The position numbers and the translations under genes were made by a program. The notes beneath the pieces were generated by a model that made no database searches, had not been told where the DNA came from, and worked only from the letters and a program-made list of their open reading frames with translations. A stretch of DNA of 64,000 bases from Nannocystis punicea (GTDB lineage Bacteria; Myxococcota_A; Polyangia; Nannocystales; Nannocystaceae). Below are positions 34,156 through 42,962 of this stretch, in pieces. Location: assembly GCF_026965555.1 (NCBI RefSeq), contig NZ_CP114040.1, positions 3,720,001 to 3,784,000 of the forward strand, read 5' to 3'. Positions within the stretch are counted from its first letter, which is position 1. Every line of letters begins with the position of its first letter.

Positions 34156-35402
34156 CGACATGGTCCAAGGTACAGGCTCGCCGGGTCGCGCTCGCCGCCC
34201 TGGCGGGCTTGACTCTGGGGAGCTCGGCCTGCAACCCGGTGGTCCACCGGTTCGACCGCACCACCGTCGTCTCCAGCCTGGCCAAGGGCAACGACGCGGC
34301 GCTCATCATCGGCGAGTTCCCGCTGATGAAGGTCACCGACGGCGACACCATCCGCGTCGCCGGCCTCGACGCCAGCATGCGCCTGCTCGGCCTCGACACC
34401 GAGGAGACCTTCAAGCGCAAGTCCGAGTACATGGAGTTCGACAAGGGCTGGGAGCGCTACCTCGCCGACGCCCAGGCCAAGACCAAGAGCCCGGTCAAGA
34501 TCCCGACGCCGATGGGCGAGGAGGCCAAGAAGTTCGCCGAGGCCTTCTTCAAGGGCGTGCGCAACGTCCGGCTCGAGCGCGATCACCCCAAGGAGATCCG
34601 CGACTTCTACAACCGCTACCTCGCGTACGTGTTCGTCGAGAAGGACGGCAAGACCTACAACTACAACGTCGAGTGCGTGCGCGCCGGGATGAGCCCGTAC
34701 TTCAGCAAGTACGGCTACTCGCGCCGGTTCCACAAGGAGTTCGTGGCCGCCCAGGAGGAGGCCCGCGCCGCCAAGCGCGGGATCTGGGACCCGGCCAAGC
34801 AGCACTACACCGACTACGACCGCCGCCTCGAGTGGTGGAACCGCCGCGGCGACTTCATCCAGGCGTTCGAGCTGGAGGCCGCCGACCACCCCAACTGGAT
34901 CGTCCTGACCCACTGGGACGCGATCGACCGCCTGCAGAGCAGGGTCGGCCGCGAGGTCGTGATCCTCGGCGCCATCGGCGACATCCGCGAGACGGCCGGC
35001 CCGACCAAGGTCCTGCTCAGCCGCCGCCGCACCGGCAGCCTGCCGCTGATCTTCTTCGACAAGGACGTCCTGGCCCGCTCCGGCGCGCTCGAGGCCCGCG
35101 GCGAGTTCGTGGTCGCCCGCGGCGTCCTCACCAAGTACTTCAACAAGTACAAGAAGCAGGACGAGCTGCAGATCGTCGTCACCGTGCCCGGGCAGATCCA
35201 GCACGAGGTGCTCGCGCCGGCCGACCCGGAGCAGGCCGTCGCCGCGGATGTCCCCGAGGACACGTCCCAAGAGACAGAAACCAAGGAGCCTGTCCCCCAG
35301 GACACGGCCAAGCCCGACGCCGGCGACGCGCCGGCCGACCCCCGCGAGAACGACGCCGCCGAGCGCGAGGACAGCCTCGCGCCGCCGGGCGCCGCCGACT
35401 GA
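34146..35402 (+). CDS. Staphylococcal-nuclease-like (SNase/thermonuclease) lipoprotein
   Basis: 418 aa. Signal with lipobox 'LGSSAC' (Cys 29). SNase core at ~55-215: 'VTDGDTIRVAG', 'MRLLGLDTEET' (catalytic Arg and Glu), and the second Arg in 'FYNRYLAYVFVEKDGK'. Catalytic residues appear intact although the core has inserts ('EFDKGWERYLADAQAKTKSP'). A second OB-like domain occupies ~225-350. The acidic Pro/Thr tail carries two exact palindrome copies (D-V-P-E-D-T and P-V-P-Q-D-T). Likely degrades DNA or RNA at the cell surface with Ca2+. It is coupled to the LTD gene before it and followed 30 bp later by the five-LTD gene. Confidence 0.85.
   Translation: MSLTTWSKVQARRVALAALAGLTLGSSACNPVVHRFDRTTVVSSLAKGNDAALIIGEFPLMKVTDGDTIRVAGLDASMRLLGLDTEETFKRKSEYMEFDKGWERYLADAQAKTKSPVKIPTPMGEEAKKFAEAFFKGVRNVRLERDHPKEIRDFYNRYLAYVFVEKDGKTYNYNVECVRAGMSPYFSKYGYSRRFHKEFVAAQEEARAAKRGIWDPAKQHYTDYDRRLEWWNRRGDFIQAFELEAADHPNWIVLTHWDAIDRLQSRVGREVVILGAIGDIRETAGPTKVLLSRRRTGSLPLIFFDKDVLARSGALEARGEFVVARGVLTKYFNKYKKQDELQIVVTVPGQIQHEVLAPADPEQAVAADVPEDTSQETETKEPVPQDTAKPDAGDAPADPRENDAAEREDSLAPPGAAD
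35249..35262. repeat. Dispersed palindrome copy, TGTCC-CCGA-GGACA
   Basis: Exact copy in the SNase gene tail, read GTC|CCC|GAG|GAC. Directly after it, CGTCC-CAAG-AGACA is a one-mismatch variant at 35264-35277. Confidence 0.7.
35291..35304. repeat. Dispersed palindrome copy, TGTCC-CCCA-GGACA
   Basis: Exact copy 42 bases (14 codons) after the previous one, in the same reading phase, inside the unstructured tail of the SNase lipoprotein. Confidence 0.7.
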
Positions 35403-35432
35403 CGCCCGTCCGGGCGAGACCGAGATCCGACC

Positions 35433-38309
35433 ATGAACCGCCGCACGCTCGCCCGCCTCGCCCTCGTCGTCTCCGTCGCCCCGTCGTGGGGCTGCGGCGA
35501 CAGCAACGCCACCAGCGACACCGACGCCGGCAGCTGCGTGGCCGCGCTGCGCGGCGGCGAGCTGGTGATCACCGAGTACATGCCCGACCCCAAGGGCAGC
35601 GACGCCGACGGCATCGAGTGGATCGAGGTCCACAACCCCGGCAGCGCGGCGGTCAGCCTGAGCGGCGTCGGCCTCGTCTACAGCAAGGCCGACGGCACCG
35701 ACTCCAAGGGCCACCTGATCCAGGGCGCCGTCGAGATCCCGCCCGGCGCCTACATGACCTTCGGCGCGGTCACCGACGAGACCCGCCCGGAGTACATCGA
35801 CTACGGCTACGGCACCGACCTCGGCTCGATGTCCAACACCTCGGGCCTCCTGACCGTGCGCTGCGGCAACGTCGTCGTCGACGAGGTCCTCTACGACGCG
35901 ACGCGGATCAAGGACGGCGTCAGCACCACCCTCGACGGCCAGGTCACGCCCGACGCGACCGCCAACGACGACCTGGCCCTGTGGTGCACCGCGCCGACCG
36001 ACGGCGAGCCCTACTTCACGACCGAGTTCGGCTCGCCGCGCCAGCCCAACGCCGCCTGTCCGCTGGCGGCCCCCGAGTCGTGCGGCCAGTGCTACGACGG
36101 CGGCGCCCTGCGCGACGCGCTCGCGCCGGCCGCGGGCCAGCTGGTGATCACCGAGGTCATGGCCAACGCCGGCCTCACCACCATGACCGTCGGCGAGTGG
36201 TTCGAGCTGCAGGTGACCGGCGGCGAGTTCGACCTCAACTGCCTGCAGTACGGCAGCAACACCACCAAGTTCGCCTCCGACCCCGAGAGCGCGCAGGTGC
36301 TGCAGCAGCCCGAGTGCTTCAAGGTCGGCGCCGGCGACACCGTGCTGTTCTCGCAGAAGCAGTGGGAACAGACCGACGTCGTCATGAAGCTGACGCTCAA
36401 CGACAGCGCCAGCGACTCGAACCCGAGCCCCGGCGTGTACATCGCCTACGGCGGCCAGATCCTCGACGAGATCCACTACCCGAACCCCAAGGACGGCATC
36501 GCCTGGAGCCTCGACCCCGGCTCGACGACCGTCGCCGGCAACGACGACCCGGCCAACTTCTGCCTGGCCTACAACGCGTTCGCCGAGGGCGACTTCGGCA
36601 CGCCGGGCGCCCCCAACCCGGTCTGCCTCAAGAACCCGTGCGACGACGGCGGCACCGTCCGCGAGGCGGTCGCACCTGTCCCCGGGGACATCCTCATCAC
36701 CGAGGTCCACGCCAACGTGTCGACCGGCATCGGCGAGCCGGCCGGCGAGTGGGTCGAGTTCTTCACCCCCGTCAGCTTCGACCTCAACGGCCTGCAGCTC
36801 GGCAAGTCGGCCGACTCGATCAGCTTCACGTTCCCCAACGATCAGTGCCTGCCGGTCGGCCCCGGCTTCGTCCTGCTGGCCCGCAGCGGCGCCACCGGCG
36901 ACATGCTCGCGCCCGCCGGCAGCTACGGCAGCCTGCAGCTCGGCAACACCTCCGGCACCCTGTGGATCGGCGTCGGCGGCGTCGAGCTCGACCAGATGCC
37001 GTACGACTCGCCGAAGGACGGCGTGGCGCGCCAGGTCGACGCGGCGGTGATCGACGCGTTCGAGCAGTCGCTCGATCCGACCCTCAACGATCCGGCCGAG
37101 GCGCGCTGCGACGCGACCGTCCCGTACGCGCCGTTCAACACCGACCTCGGCACGCCCGGCGCCGAGAACGCTGTGTGCGGCGGGGCGCCGCCGACCGGGC
37201 AGTGCACCGACCCCGACACCCAGGCGCCGCGCGACATCGATCCGCCGCAGGCCGGCGAGCTCCTGATCACCGAGTGGATGGCCAACCCCTCGCAGGTCGG
37301 CGACACCGAGGGCGAGTGGTTCGAGCTGTTCGCCGACGCCGACTTCGACCTCAACGGCCTCGAGCTCGGCAAGGTGTGGGACCCGTACACCGTCGGCGAC
37401 ACGGTGCCGGCCGCCGGCGACTGCCTCGAGGTCAAGGCCGGCAATTCGGTGCTCATCGCCCGCTCGGCCGACGCCGCGGTCAACGGCGGCCTGCCGGCGC
37501 CGCAGTTCGTCACCAAGCTCAGCCTCGGCAACTCGAACGGTGGCCTGTTCGTCGGCCACGGGGGGATCGAGCTCGACCACGTCGCCTACGCGTCGAGCAG
37601 CGACGGCGACTCGACCCAGCTGTCGCTCGAGTTCATCACCCCGGGCGCGCTCGACGTCGCGGTCAACGACGACCCCGCCAACCTCTGCTTCGCCGAGGCG
37701 CTCTACAACGCGACCGACAAGGGCAGCCCGGGCGCGCAGAACGTCGCCTGCGGCGGCGGCTTCGTCGACCCGTGCTTCGACGCCCAGCTGAACGCCATGC
37801 GCGAGAAGCACTCGCCCGGCGTCGGCGACCTGGTGATCACCGAGTTCGTCGCCAACCCCTCGGGCACCGAGACCGACCGCGAGTGGTTCGAGGTGCTGGC
37901 CAACGCCGACGTCGACCTCAACAACGTCAAGGCGCTGTCGAAGTTCGCGCCCACGCCGGCCGAGCTCGCGGCCGCCAAGACCTTCGGCGGCACCAACTGC
38001 ATCGCGGTGGCCGCCGGCTCGCGCGCCCTCGTGGCCCGCAAGACCGACCCCGCGGTCAACGGCGGCCTGCCGGCGGTCGACGCCGTGTTCGGCTTCTCGC
38101 TCGCCAACTCGGCCGGCGTCATCTCGCTGTCGGTCGGCGAGCTCGTGCTCGACGCGGTGCAGTGGGCCACCAGCCAGGGCGAGGACATCGCCACCCAGCT
38201 CGACCCCGGCGTCTCGAACCCCGGCCTCAACGACAACACCGACGCCGCACCCTGGTGCGACGCCGTCGGCCCCGGCACCCCCAAGCAGGAGAACCCGGCA
38301 TGCCCCTGA
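35433..38309 (+). CDS. Lipoprotein with five tandem lamin-tail domains
   Basis: 958 aa. Signal ends 'VAPSWGC' (Cys 21). Five LTD units follow, each ~180 residues, opening with 'ELVITEYMPDP', 'QLVITEVMANA', 'DILITEVHANV', 'ELLITEWMANP' and 'DLVITEFVANP', containing 'EW(F/I/V)E' and closing with 'GTPGA.N..C'-type ends. Cys residues recur at unit borders and could staple domains. Such repeats suggest an extended surface adhesin or DNA-binding rod. One exact palindrome sits in the linker before unit 3. The stop overlaps the next SNase start by ten bases (ATGCCCCTGA), the same junction as in the 33.5-34.1 kb pair. Confidence 0.85.
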   Translation: MNRRTLARLALVVSVAPSWGCGDSNATSDTDAGSCVAALRGGELVITEYMPDPKGSDADGIEWIEVHNPGSAAVSLSGVGLVYSKADGTDSKGHLIQGAVEIPPGAYMTFGAVTDETRPEYIDYGYGTDLGSMSNTSGLLTVRCGNVVVDEVLYDATRIKDGVSTTLDGQVTPDATANDDLALWCTAPTDGEPYFTTEFGSPRQPNAACPLAAPESCGQCYDGGALRDALAPAAGQLVITEVMANAGLTTMTVGEWFELQVTGGEFDLNCLQYGSNTTKFASDPESAQVLQQPECFKVGAGDTVLFSQKQWEQTDVVMKLTLNDSASDSNPSPGVYIAYGGQILDEIHYPNPKDGIAWSLDPGSTTVAGNDDPANFCLAYNAFAEGDFGTPGAPNPVCLKNPCDDGGTVREAVAPVPGDILITEVHANVSTGIGEPAGEWVEFFTPVSFDLNGLQLGKSADSISFTFPNDQCLPVGPGFVLLARSGATGDMLAPAGSYGSLQLGNTSGTLWIGVGGVELDQMPYDSPKDGVARQVDAAVIDAFEQSLDPTLNDPAEARCDATVPYAPFNTDLGTPGAENAVCGGAPPTGQCTDPDTQAPRDIDPPQAGELLITEWMANPSQVGDTEGEWFELFADADFDLNGLELGKVWDPYTVGDTVPAAGDCLEVKAGNSVLIARSADAAVNGGLPAPQFVTKLSLGNSNGGLFVGHGGIELDHVAYASSSDGDSTQLSLEFITPGALDVAVNDDPANLCFAEALYNATDKGSPGAQNVACGGGFVDPCFDAQLNAMREKHSPGVGDLVITEFVANPSGTETDREWFEVLANADVDLNNVKALSKFAPTPAELAAAKTFGGTNCIAVAAGSRALVARKTDPAVNGGLPAVDAVFGFSLANSAGVISLSVGELVLDAVQWATSQGEDIATQLDPGVSNPGLNDNTDAAPWCDAVGPGTPKQENPACP
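36677..36690. repeat. Dispersed palindrome copy, TGTCC-CCGG-GGACA
   Basis: Exact copy in the linker between LTD units 2 and 3, coding P-V-P-G-D. All 14 bases are palindromic. Confidence 0.7.
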
Positions 38310-38833
38310 CCCGGCTCGCGCCCCTTCTCGCGTCCATGCACCTCCTGGCCTTCGGGACAGCCGGGTGCGATCGGCCCGGAGCGTCCGACCCGGACGGCGG
38401 CGACGCCCCCGAGGAGTCGGTCTGCGGGCCGACCGTCGGCACGGTCGCCAAGGTCATCGACGGCGACACCATCGTGCTCGAGAGCGGCGAGAAGGTCCGC
38501 TACCTGCTGGTCGACACGCCGGAGATCACCAACGGCAAGCGCGAGTGCTTCGGCCTCGAGGCCCGCGACTTCAACGCGGAGTACGTGCTCGGCCAGGAGA
38601 TCCGGCTGACCTACGACGTCGAGTGCGCCGACGCGTACGGCCGCCTGCTGGCCTACGTCGACGCCCCCGACGGCGAGATCAACTCGCTGCTGATCGCCCG
38701 CGGCTACGCCTGCGTGCTCGACATCCCGCCCAACGGCGAGGACCGGGCCAGCGAGTTCATGGCCATGCAGCGCACCGCCAAGGACCAGAAGGCCGGGCTG
38801 TGGGGCATGTGCGGCGACGTCTGCGGCCCCTGA
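38300..38833 (+). CDS. SNase/thermonuclease lipoprotein, canonical length
   Basis: 177 aa. Signal ends 'LLAFGTAGC' (Cys 23). It has a compact SNase domain with all expected catalytic residues: 'VIDGDTIVLESGEKVRYLLVDTPE' features (Asp, Arg, Asp, Glu), 'DAYGRLLAYV' with the second Arg, 'INSLLIARGYACVL' and 'KDQKAGLWG'. It is therefore likely an active Ca2+-dependent nuclease at the cell surface. The start overlaps the end of the five-LTD gene, so translation is coupled. An HhH beta-barrel gene follows 39 bp downstream. Confidence 0.9.
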   Translation: MPLTRLAPLLASMHLLAFGTAGCDRPGASDPDGGDAPEESVCGPTVGTVAKVIDGDTIVLESGEKVRYLLVDTPEITNGKRECFGLEARDFNAEYVLGQEIRLTYDVECADAYGRLLAYVDAPDGEINSLLIARGYACVLDIPPNGEDRASEFMAMQRTAKDQKAGLWGMCGDVCGP

Positions 38834-38841
38834 CCGACCCT

Positions 38842-38848
38842 TGTTAGG
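38842..38848 (+). promoter_or_regulatory. -10-like element before the HhH barrel gene
   Basis: TTAGGAT preceded by TTG, 24 bases before the ATG at 38873. It would allow separate transcription of the barrel gene inside the cluster. Confidence 0.3.
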
Positions 38849-38872
38849 ATCGAGCTCCCGAACCTCCGGTAG

Positions 38873-41227
38873 ATGACCTCTCACATGTCCTTGCGGCCAG
38901 CTTCACCTCGCCGCGCCCGTCGGCGCGGCGCGATCGCCCTCGCGCTCGGGCTCTGCGCCGCGCTCGCGCCCGCCGGGGCCGCCGCGGCCCCGTACGAGAC
39001 CTTCGTCGACGTCGACGACGAGGACGACCTGCTCGAGCTCAACACCGCCGGCGACATCTCCGGCGAGACCTTCGACACCCTGGTCGAGCTGCTGCGCCGC
39101 GGCGTCAACCTCAACAGCGCCTCGCGCGAGGAGCTGTTCACGCTGCCGAACCTGACCTACAAGCAGGTCGACGGCATCATCCGCTACCGCCAGGAGGCCG
39201 GCTTCATCTACGACCCGGCCGCGCTGGTGCTCGCCGGCGTGCTGGACCGCGACCAGCTCGAGGCGATCGCGGCGTTCATCTACATCGTCGAGCCCAACCG
39301 CCGCTACTCCGCGACCTCCGGCAAGGTCCGCCTGCGCACCGCCTGGTCGCCGCCCGACCGCCGCCTGCCGGCGATGGTCCTCGACGGCCAGGTCCAGACC
39401 CTGCGCCACCTCCGGCTCGGCTTCGCCGGCGTGCTCACCCGCAGCCGCGTCGACGACGTCCGCTACGATCCCAACCGCGACGCCCTGTCGGCCGAGCAGC
39501 CGCGCCCGCGCGGCTACCTGCCCAAGGTGTACATCCAGTGGGAGGACGACAATTACAACGTCCTCCTCGGCACCTACCGCATCGGCTTCGGCCAGCGCCT
39601 CACCTTCGACAACACCCGCAATTACACGCCGAACGGCATCTACCGCGACAACACGATCTACCCGCGGCCGGTCCGCCTGACCCGCCTTTGCAAGGAGTCG
39701 GCCGGCGAGCTGGCCGACACGCCGTGCGAGGGCGACCTCGGCGACACCTACGTGACGCCCGACTTCCGCTGGCAGGAGACGCTGCAGGGCATCGCCGCCG
39801 GCATCAAGAAGCTCAAGCTGGGCCACGGCTGGATGCAGGCCTACGCGTGGACCAGCGTGCAGGCGCGCAGCATCTATCAATACAAGCTGTACGACCCGGA
39901 CAAGTGCGACGACCCGCGCAGCGACGACCCGCGCTGCGACGCCCCGCCGATCTACAAGCGCCAGCCCGACCCGTTCGCGCCGACGTCCGAGTTCGGCTAC
40001 CAGACCCTGCCGCGGATGTTCCGCGAGGTCACGAGCGGCGGCAACGTCAGCTACTTCTTCAACCGCCGCTCGTGGGTCGGCGCCACCGGCTACGGCACCG
40101 CGATCAAGTGGCTCACCGGCGGCAAGGACTACGACTTCCAGGAGTGGTCCCGCACCCCGTTCGGCGGCCCGTTCGGGGCCGTGGGCATCAACGGCGCGTG
40201 GGGCTACCGCTGGAGCGACCTCGGCATCGAGGTGACGCGCAGCTTCGACTCGATGGCCAAGGCCACCGGCGTCAACCCCGGCGACAGCAAGGGCGGCGGC
40301 GGCTGGGCGGCGATCGTCCGCCACACCGCGACCTTCGGCAAGCACGAGATCGAGACGATCGTCCGCTACTACGATACGGAGTTCGCCAACCCGTACGCGC
40401 GCCCGCTGGCGTCGCCCGACGTGTACGAGGGCCAGCGCGCCCGCGACGAGGCCGGCGCCCGCATCCGCTACACCGGCAAGCCGAACAAGGCCTCGAACAT
40501 CCGCACCTACGTCAACGCCTGGGTGTCGCCGTCGACCAAGGCGCCGGGGATCCAGGCCTACCTGCGCGGCGATTATCTGGTGACCCGGTGGTTCCTGCCG
40601 GCCTTGTGGGTCGAGTACCGCGACAAGGACATGCGCAAGACCGGCTATCAATACTGCTACGGCGGCGACGTCGGCGTGTCCGACCTGGTCTCCGGTGACG
40701 ACCTCGACGGCGAGGTCTACAGCGACGAGGCGCTGGTCTACACCAACGTCAACGGCGAGCCGGTCCGCTGCGCCGGCGAGCAGCTCAAGTTCAACCTGCA
40801 GATGGCGTTCATGCCGCACAAGCGGGTCAAGATCGTGCCCCGCTACCAGCAGCGCTTCGTCGGCGACCCGCTCAAGGTCGACCCCGACGTCCCGGGCTTC
40901 CTCCCCGACGTCTACGAGAACGTCGAGCCCGCCCAGCGCACCAAGTACCGCCGCGACTCGCAGGCGTGGCTGACGATCAGCACCCGCCCGCTCGACCCGC
41001 TGCGGATCCGCGCCCGCGTCCGCTGGCTGTCGATGGACACCTCGAGCAACACGCTGCTCGAGCAGTCGCTGTGGAACTACCTGGACGTCGCCTACCTGAT
41101 CAAGAAGACGTTCATGATCCAGGCCCGCTACGACCTCTACTTCTGGCTCGACAAGCGCCAGAGCACGCTCGATCGCATCCCGTCGCCCGAGCACCGCTTC
41201 CTCGTCTCGCTCGAAGGCCGCTTCTGA
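38873..41227 (+). CDS. Outer-membrane beta-barrel protein with N-terminal helix-hairpin-helix
   Basis: 784 aa. After a signal peptide (cleaved near 'GAAAAPYE', residue ~40) there is a ComEA-like helix-hairpin-helix: 'VNLNSASREELFTLPNLTYKQVDGIIRYR' features at ~77-106, a fold that binds the DNA backbone. From ~150 to the end the sequence alternates hydrophobic and aromatic strands ('VYIQWEDDNYNVLLGTYRIGF', 'HEIETIVRYYDTEF', 'RVKIVPRYQQRFVG') and ends in Phe ('HRFLVSLEGRF'), the outer-membrane insertion signal. It is last in the LTD-SNase cluster. A role in capturing or passing DNA pieces is inference; structural or motility functions are alternatives. Confidence 0.78.
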   Translation: MTSHMSLRPASPRRARRRGAIALALGLCAALAPAGAAAAPYETFVDVDDEDDLLELNTAGDISGETFDTLVELLRRGVNLNSASREELFTLPNLTYKQVDGIIRYRQEAGFIYDPAALVLAGVLDRDQLEAIAAFIYIVEPNRRYSATSGKVRLRTAWSPPDRRLPAMVLDGQVQTLRHLRLGFAGVLTRSRVDDVRYDPNRDALSAEQPRPRGYLPKVYIQWEDDNYNVLLGTYRIGFGQRLTFDNTRNYTPNGIYRDNTIYPRPVRLTRLCKESAGELADTPCEGDLGDTYVTPDFRWQETLQGIAAGIKKLKLGHGWMQAYAWTSVQARSIYQYKLYDPDKCDDPRSDDPRCDAPPIYKRQPDPFAPTSEFGYQTLPRMFREVTSGGNVSYFFNRRSWVGATGYGTAIKWLTGGKDYDFQEWSRTPFGGPFGAVGINGAWGYRWSDLGIEVTRSFDSMAKATGVNPGDSKGGGGWAAIVRHTATFGKHEIETIVRYYDTEFANPYARPLASPDVYEGQRARDEAGARIRYTGKPNKASNIRTYVNAWVSPSTKAPGIQAYLRGDYLVTRWFLPALWVEYRDKDMRKTGYQYCYGGDVGVSDLVSGDDLDGEVYSDEALVYTNVNGEPVRCAGEQLKFNLQMAFMPHKRVKIVPRYQQRFVGDPLKVDPDVPGFLPDVYENVEPAQRTKYRRDSQAWLTISTRPLDPLRIRARVRWLSMDTSSNTLLEQSLWNYLDVAYLIKKTFMIQARYDLYFWLDKRQSTLDRIPSPEHRFLVSLEGRF

Positions 41228-41308
41228 GCGGCCGGCGAGCAGGGCGGCACGGAGGTGGCGCCGGCTCGCCGGCGAGCGGCGCCGAGACGACTTCGGCTGT
41301 GTGAGTCG

Positions 41309-41328
41309 ATATGTCTTTCAAGACATAT
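41309..41328. terminator. Hairpin after the LTD-SNase-barrel cluster
   Basis: Arms ATATGTCTT and AAGACATAT pair perfectly around two bases. It lies 82 bases after the barrel gene stop. It is the most AT-rich member of the palindrome family (TGTCT-TTCA-AGACA). Confidence 0.55.
41312..41325. repeat. Paired variant of the dispersed palindrome, TGTCT-TTCA-AGACA
   Basis: Both arms differ from consensus by matching C-to-T and G-to-A changes, so the symmetry is kept. Intergenic. Confidence 0.65.
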
Positions 41329-41518
41329 GATGATGTTTTGTGGTGTGTGCATTCACCCGCGGTAGCGCCTCAAACTGCGCAGCTTGCGCAATGGCGTCTG
41401 GGGCCGATTGGGGCGTGGCGTGGCGCACAATCGATGGAGCACGTGCGCCGCGTCGTGGTCGGTGAGAGAGGTCGTTGACGGACGATGTAGGTGTTCCAAT
41501 TACACCGGCGAGACCGCC

Positions 41519-42853
41519 ATGGAACGCCGCCGTCCCGTCGCCGCACTGTTATCAATGTTCGTGTGCACGCTGCCTGCCGCGGCCTGGGCCTCGCCCGTGC
41601 CGCAGGCGCCGATGAGCCTGGGGCGGGCGCAGCACGTGGCCGAATACTTCCCCGGGGTCGGGCTCCTCGTCACCGGCGGTCACGTCGCGGACGGCGCGGG
41701 CGAATCCGTCGAGTGCTTCGACGCGGCCGCGGGGGCCTGGAGCCCGCTCGCCGCCGCGCCCGGGGGCCTGTGGGACGCCATCGGCGTGCGCCTGGCCGAC
41801 GGCCGCTGGCTCGCGCTCGACGCGGTCGTGGGCGTCGTCTACGACCCGACCGCCGACATCTGGCTCGACGTGCCCGCGCTGGCCGGCACGTCCCGCGAGC
41901 AGGCGGCGATCAGCCTGCTCGCCGACGGCGACGCGCTGATCGTCGGCGGCCTCGAGACGCCGAGGACCTCATTGCGCTACGACCCGGGCACCGGCGTCCT
42001 CGCGGCTCCGCGCCCGCTCGCGCAGGGGCGCAGCAGCCTGACCGCGACGACCCTGCCCGACGGCCGCGTCCTGGCCGCGGGCGGCTGGCGGTGGGGCTAC
42101 CTGGCCGCGTGGGACGGGGAGATCCAGGAGCCGCTGGCGAGCGCTGAGCGCTACGATCCGGCCGCCGACGCGTGGACCGCGGCGGCCGCGATGGCGACCG
42201 CGCGCGAGCGCCACGCGGCGACCCTGCTGGCCACCGGCGAGGTGCTGGTCACCGGCGGTCACAGCTTCGACGTCGCCCTCGGGTCCGATCCGTTCTTCGT
42301 CACCGCCTCCGCCGAGCGCTACGATCCGGTCCACGACAGCTGGGCGCCGGCCGCGGCGATGAGCGAGGCGCGGTTCGAGCACACCGCCACGCGCTTGCCC
42401 TCGGGCAAGGTGCTGGTGGCCGGCGGTCGCGGCCCTGGCGGGGCGCTGGCGAGCGTCGAGGTCTACGATCCTGCGAGCGACACGTGGACGTCGCTGGCGC
42501 CGATGTCGACGCCGCGGTGGTTGCACTCGGCGACCTACGTGCCGGGTCACGGGGTCGTGATCGTCGGCGGCACCTCCGGCTCGATCACAAGCCCGCTGGC
42601 GAGCGTCGAGCTCTATCCTTTCGGACAGGTCGCGGCCGGCTCGGCGTGCACCATCGACGACGAGTGCGCCAGTGATTCGTGCTTCGCGGGCGTGTGCGAG
42701 TCCGAGGATCCGGGCGGCGACGACTGGGGCGGTCCGTTCGATTGCGCGGCCGATCCCGCGGGCGCGCCGGCCGACGGGATCGGCGTCCTGGGGCTCGTCG
42801 GGCTCGGCCTGTGCGGCACGCGTCGCCGGCGGGCCCCGGCGTCCCGGCGCTGA
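41519..42853 (+). CDS. Secreted kelch-repeat protein with MYXO-CTERM-like tail
   Basis: 444 aa. Signal peptide ends 'LPAAAWAS'. At least five kelch blades are visible: 'GLLVTGGHVADG..SVECFDAAAGAW', 'DALIVGGLETP', 'EVLVTGGHSFD..AERYDPVHDSW', 'KVLVAGGRGPG..VEVYDPASDTW', 'GVVIVGGTSGS'. Near the C-terminus are a Cys-rich stretch ('CTIDDECASDSCFAGVCE') and then 'IGVLGLVGLGLCGTRRRR', a hydrophobic helix with an Arg cluster like MYXO-CTERM sorting tails. Probably surface-anchored propeller; partner unknown. Confidence 0.8.
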   Translation: MERRRPVAALLSMFVCTLPAAAWASPVPQAPMSLGRAQHVAEYFPGVGLLVTGGHVADGAGESVECFDAAAGAWSPLAAAPGGLWDAIGVRLADGRWLALDAVVGVVYDPTADIWLDVPALAGTSREQAAISLLADGDALIVGGLETPRTSLRYDPGTGVLAAPRPLAQGRSSLTATTLPDGRVLAAGGWRWGYLAAWDGEIQEPLASAERYDPAADAWTAAAAMATARERHAATLLATGEVLVTGGHSFDVALGSDPFFVTASAERYDPVHDSWAPAAAMSEARFEHTATRLPSGKVLVAGGRGPGGALASVEVYDPASDTWTSLAPMSTPRWLHSATYVPGHGVVIVGGTSGSITSPLASVELYPFGQVAAGSACTIDDECASDSCFAGVCESEDPGGDDWGGPFDCAADPAGAPADGIGVLGLVGLGLCGTRRRRAPASRR

Positions 42854-42962
42854 GCTGCCGTGAGTCCGCGTCGGTCTGCGACGGTGAGGCGACCACGGCG
42901 TGCCACGGCGCCTGCACGCCCCCGCCCGCGGTGGGTGCGGTCGCGTGAGCACGGGTCGCCGG

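Noticed and set aside
33867..37811. 1314-codon open frame on the minus strand
   Set aside because: Lies opposite the SNase and five-LTD genes, whose domains and catalytic motifs are clear. Its product is Val/Arg/Ala/Asp-rich with no domains, as expected for the complement of GC3-biased genes.
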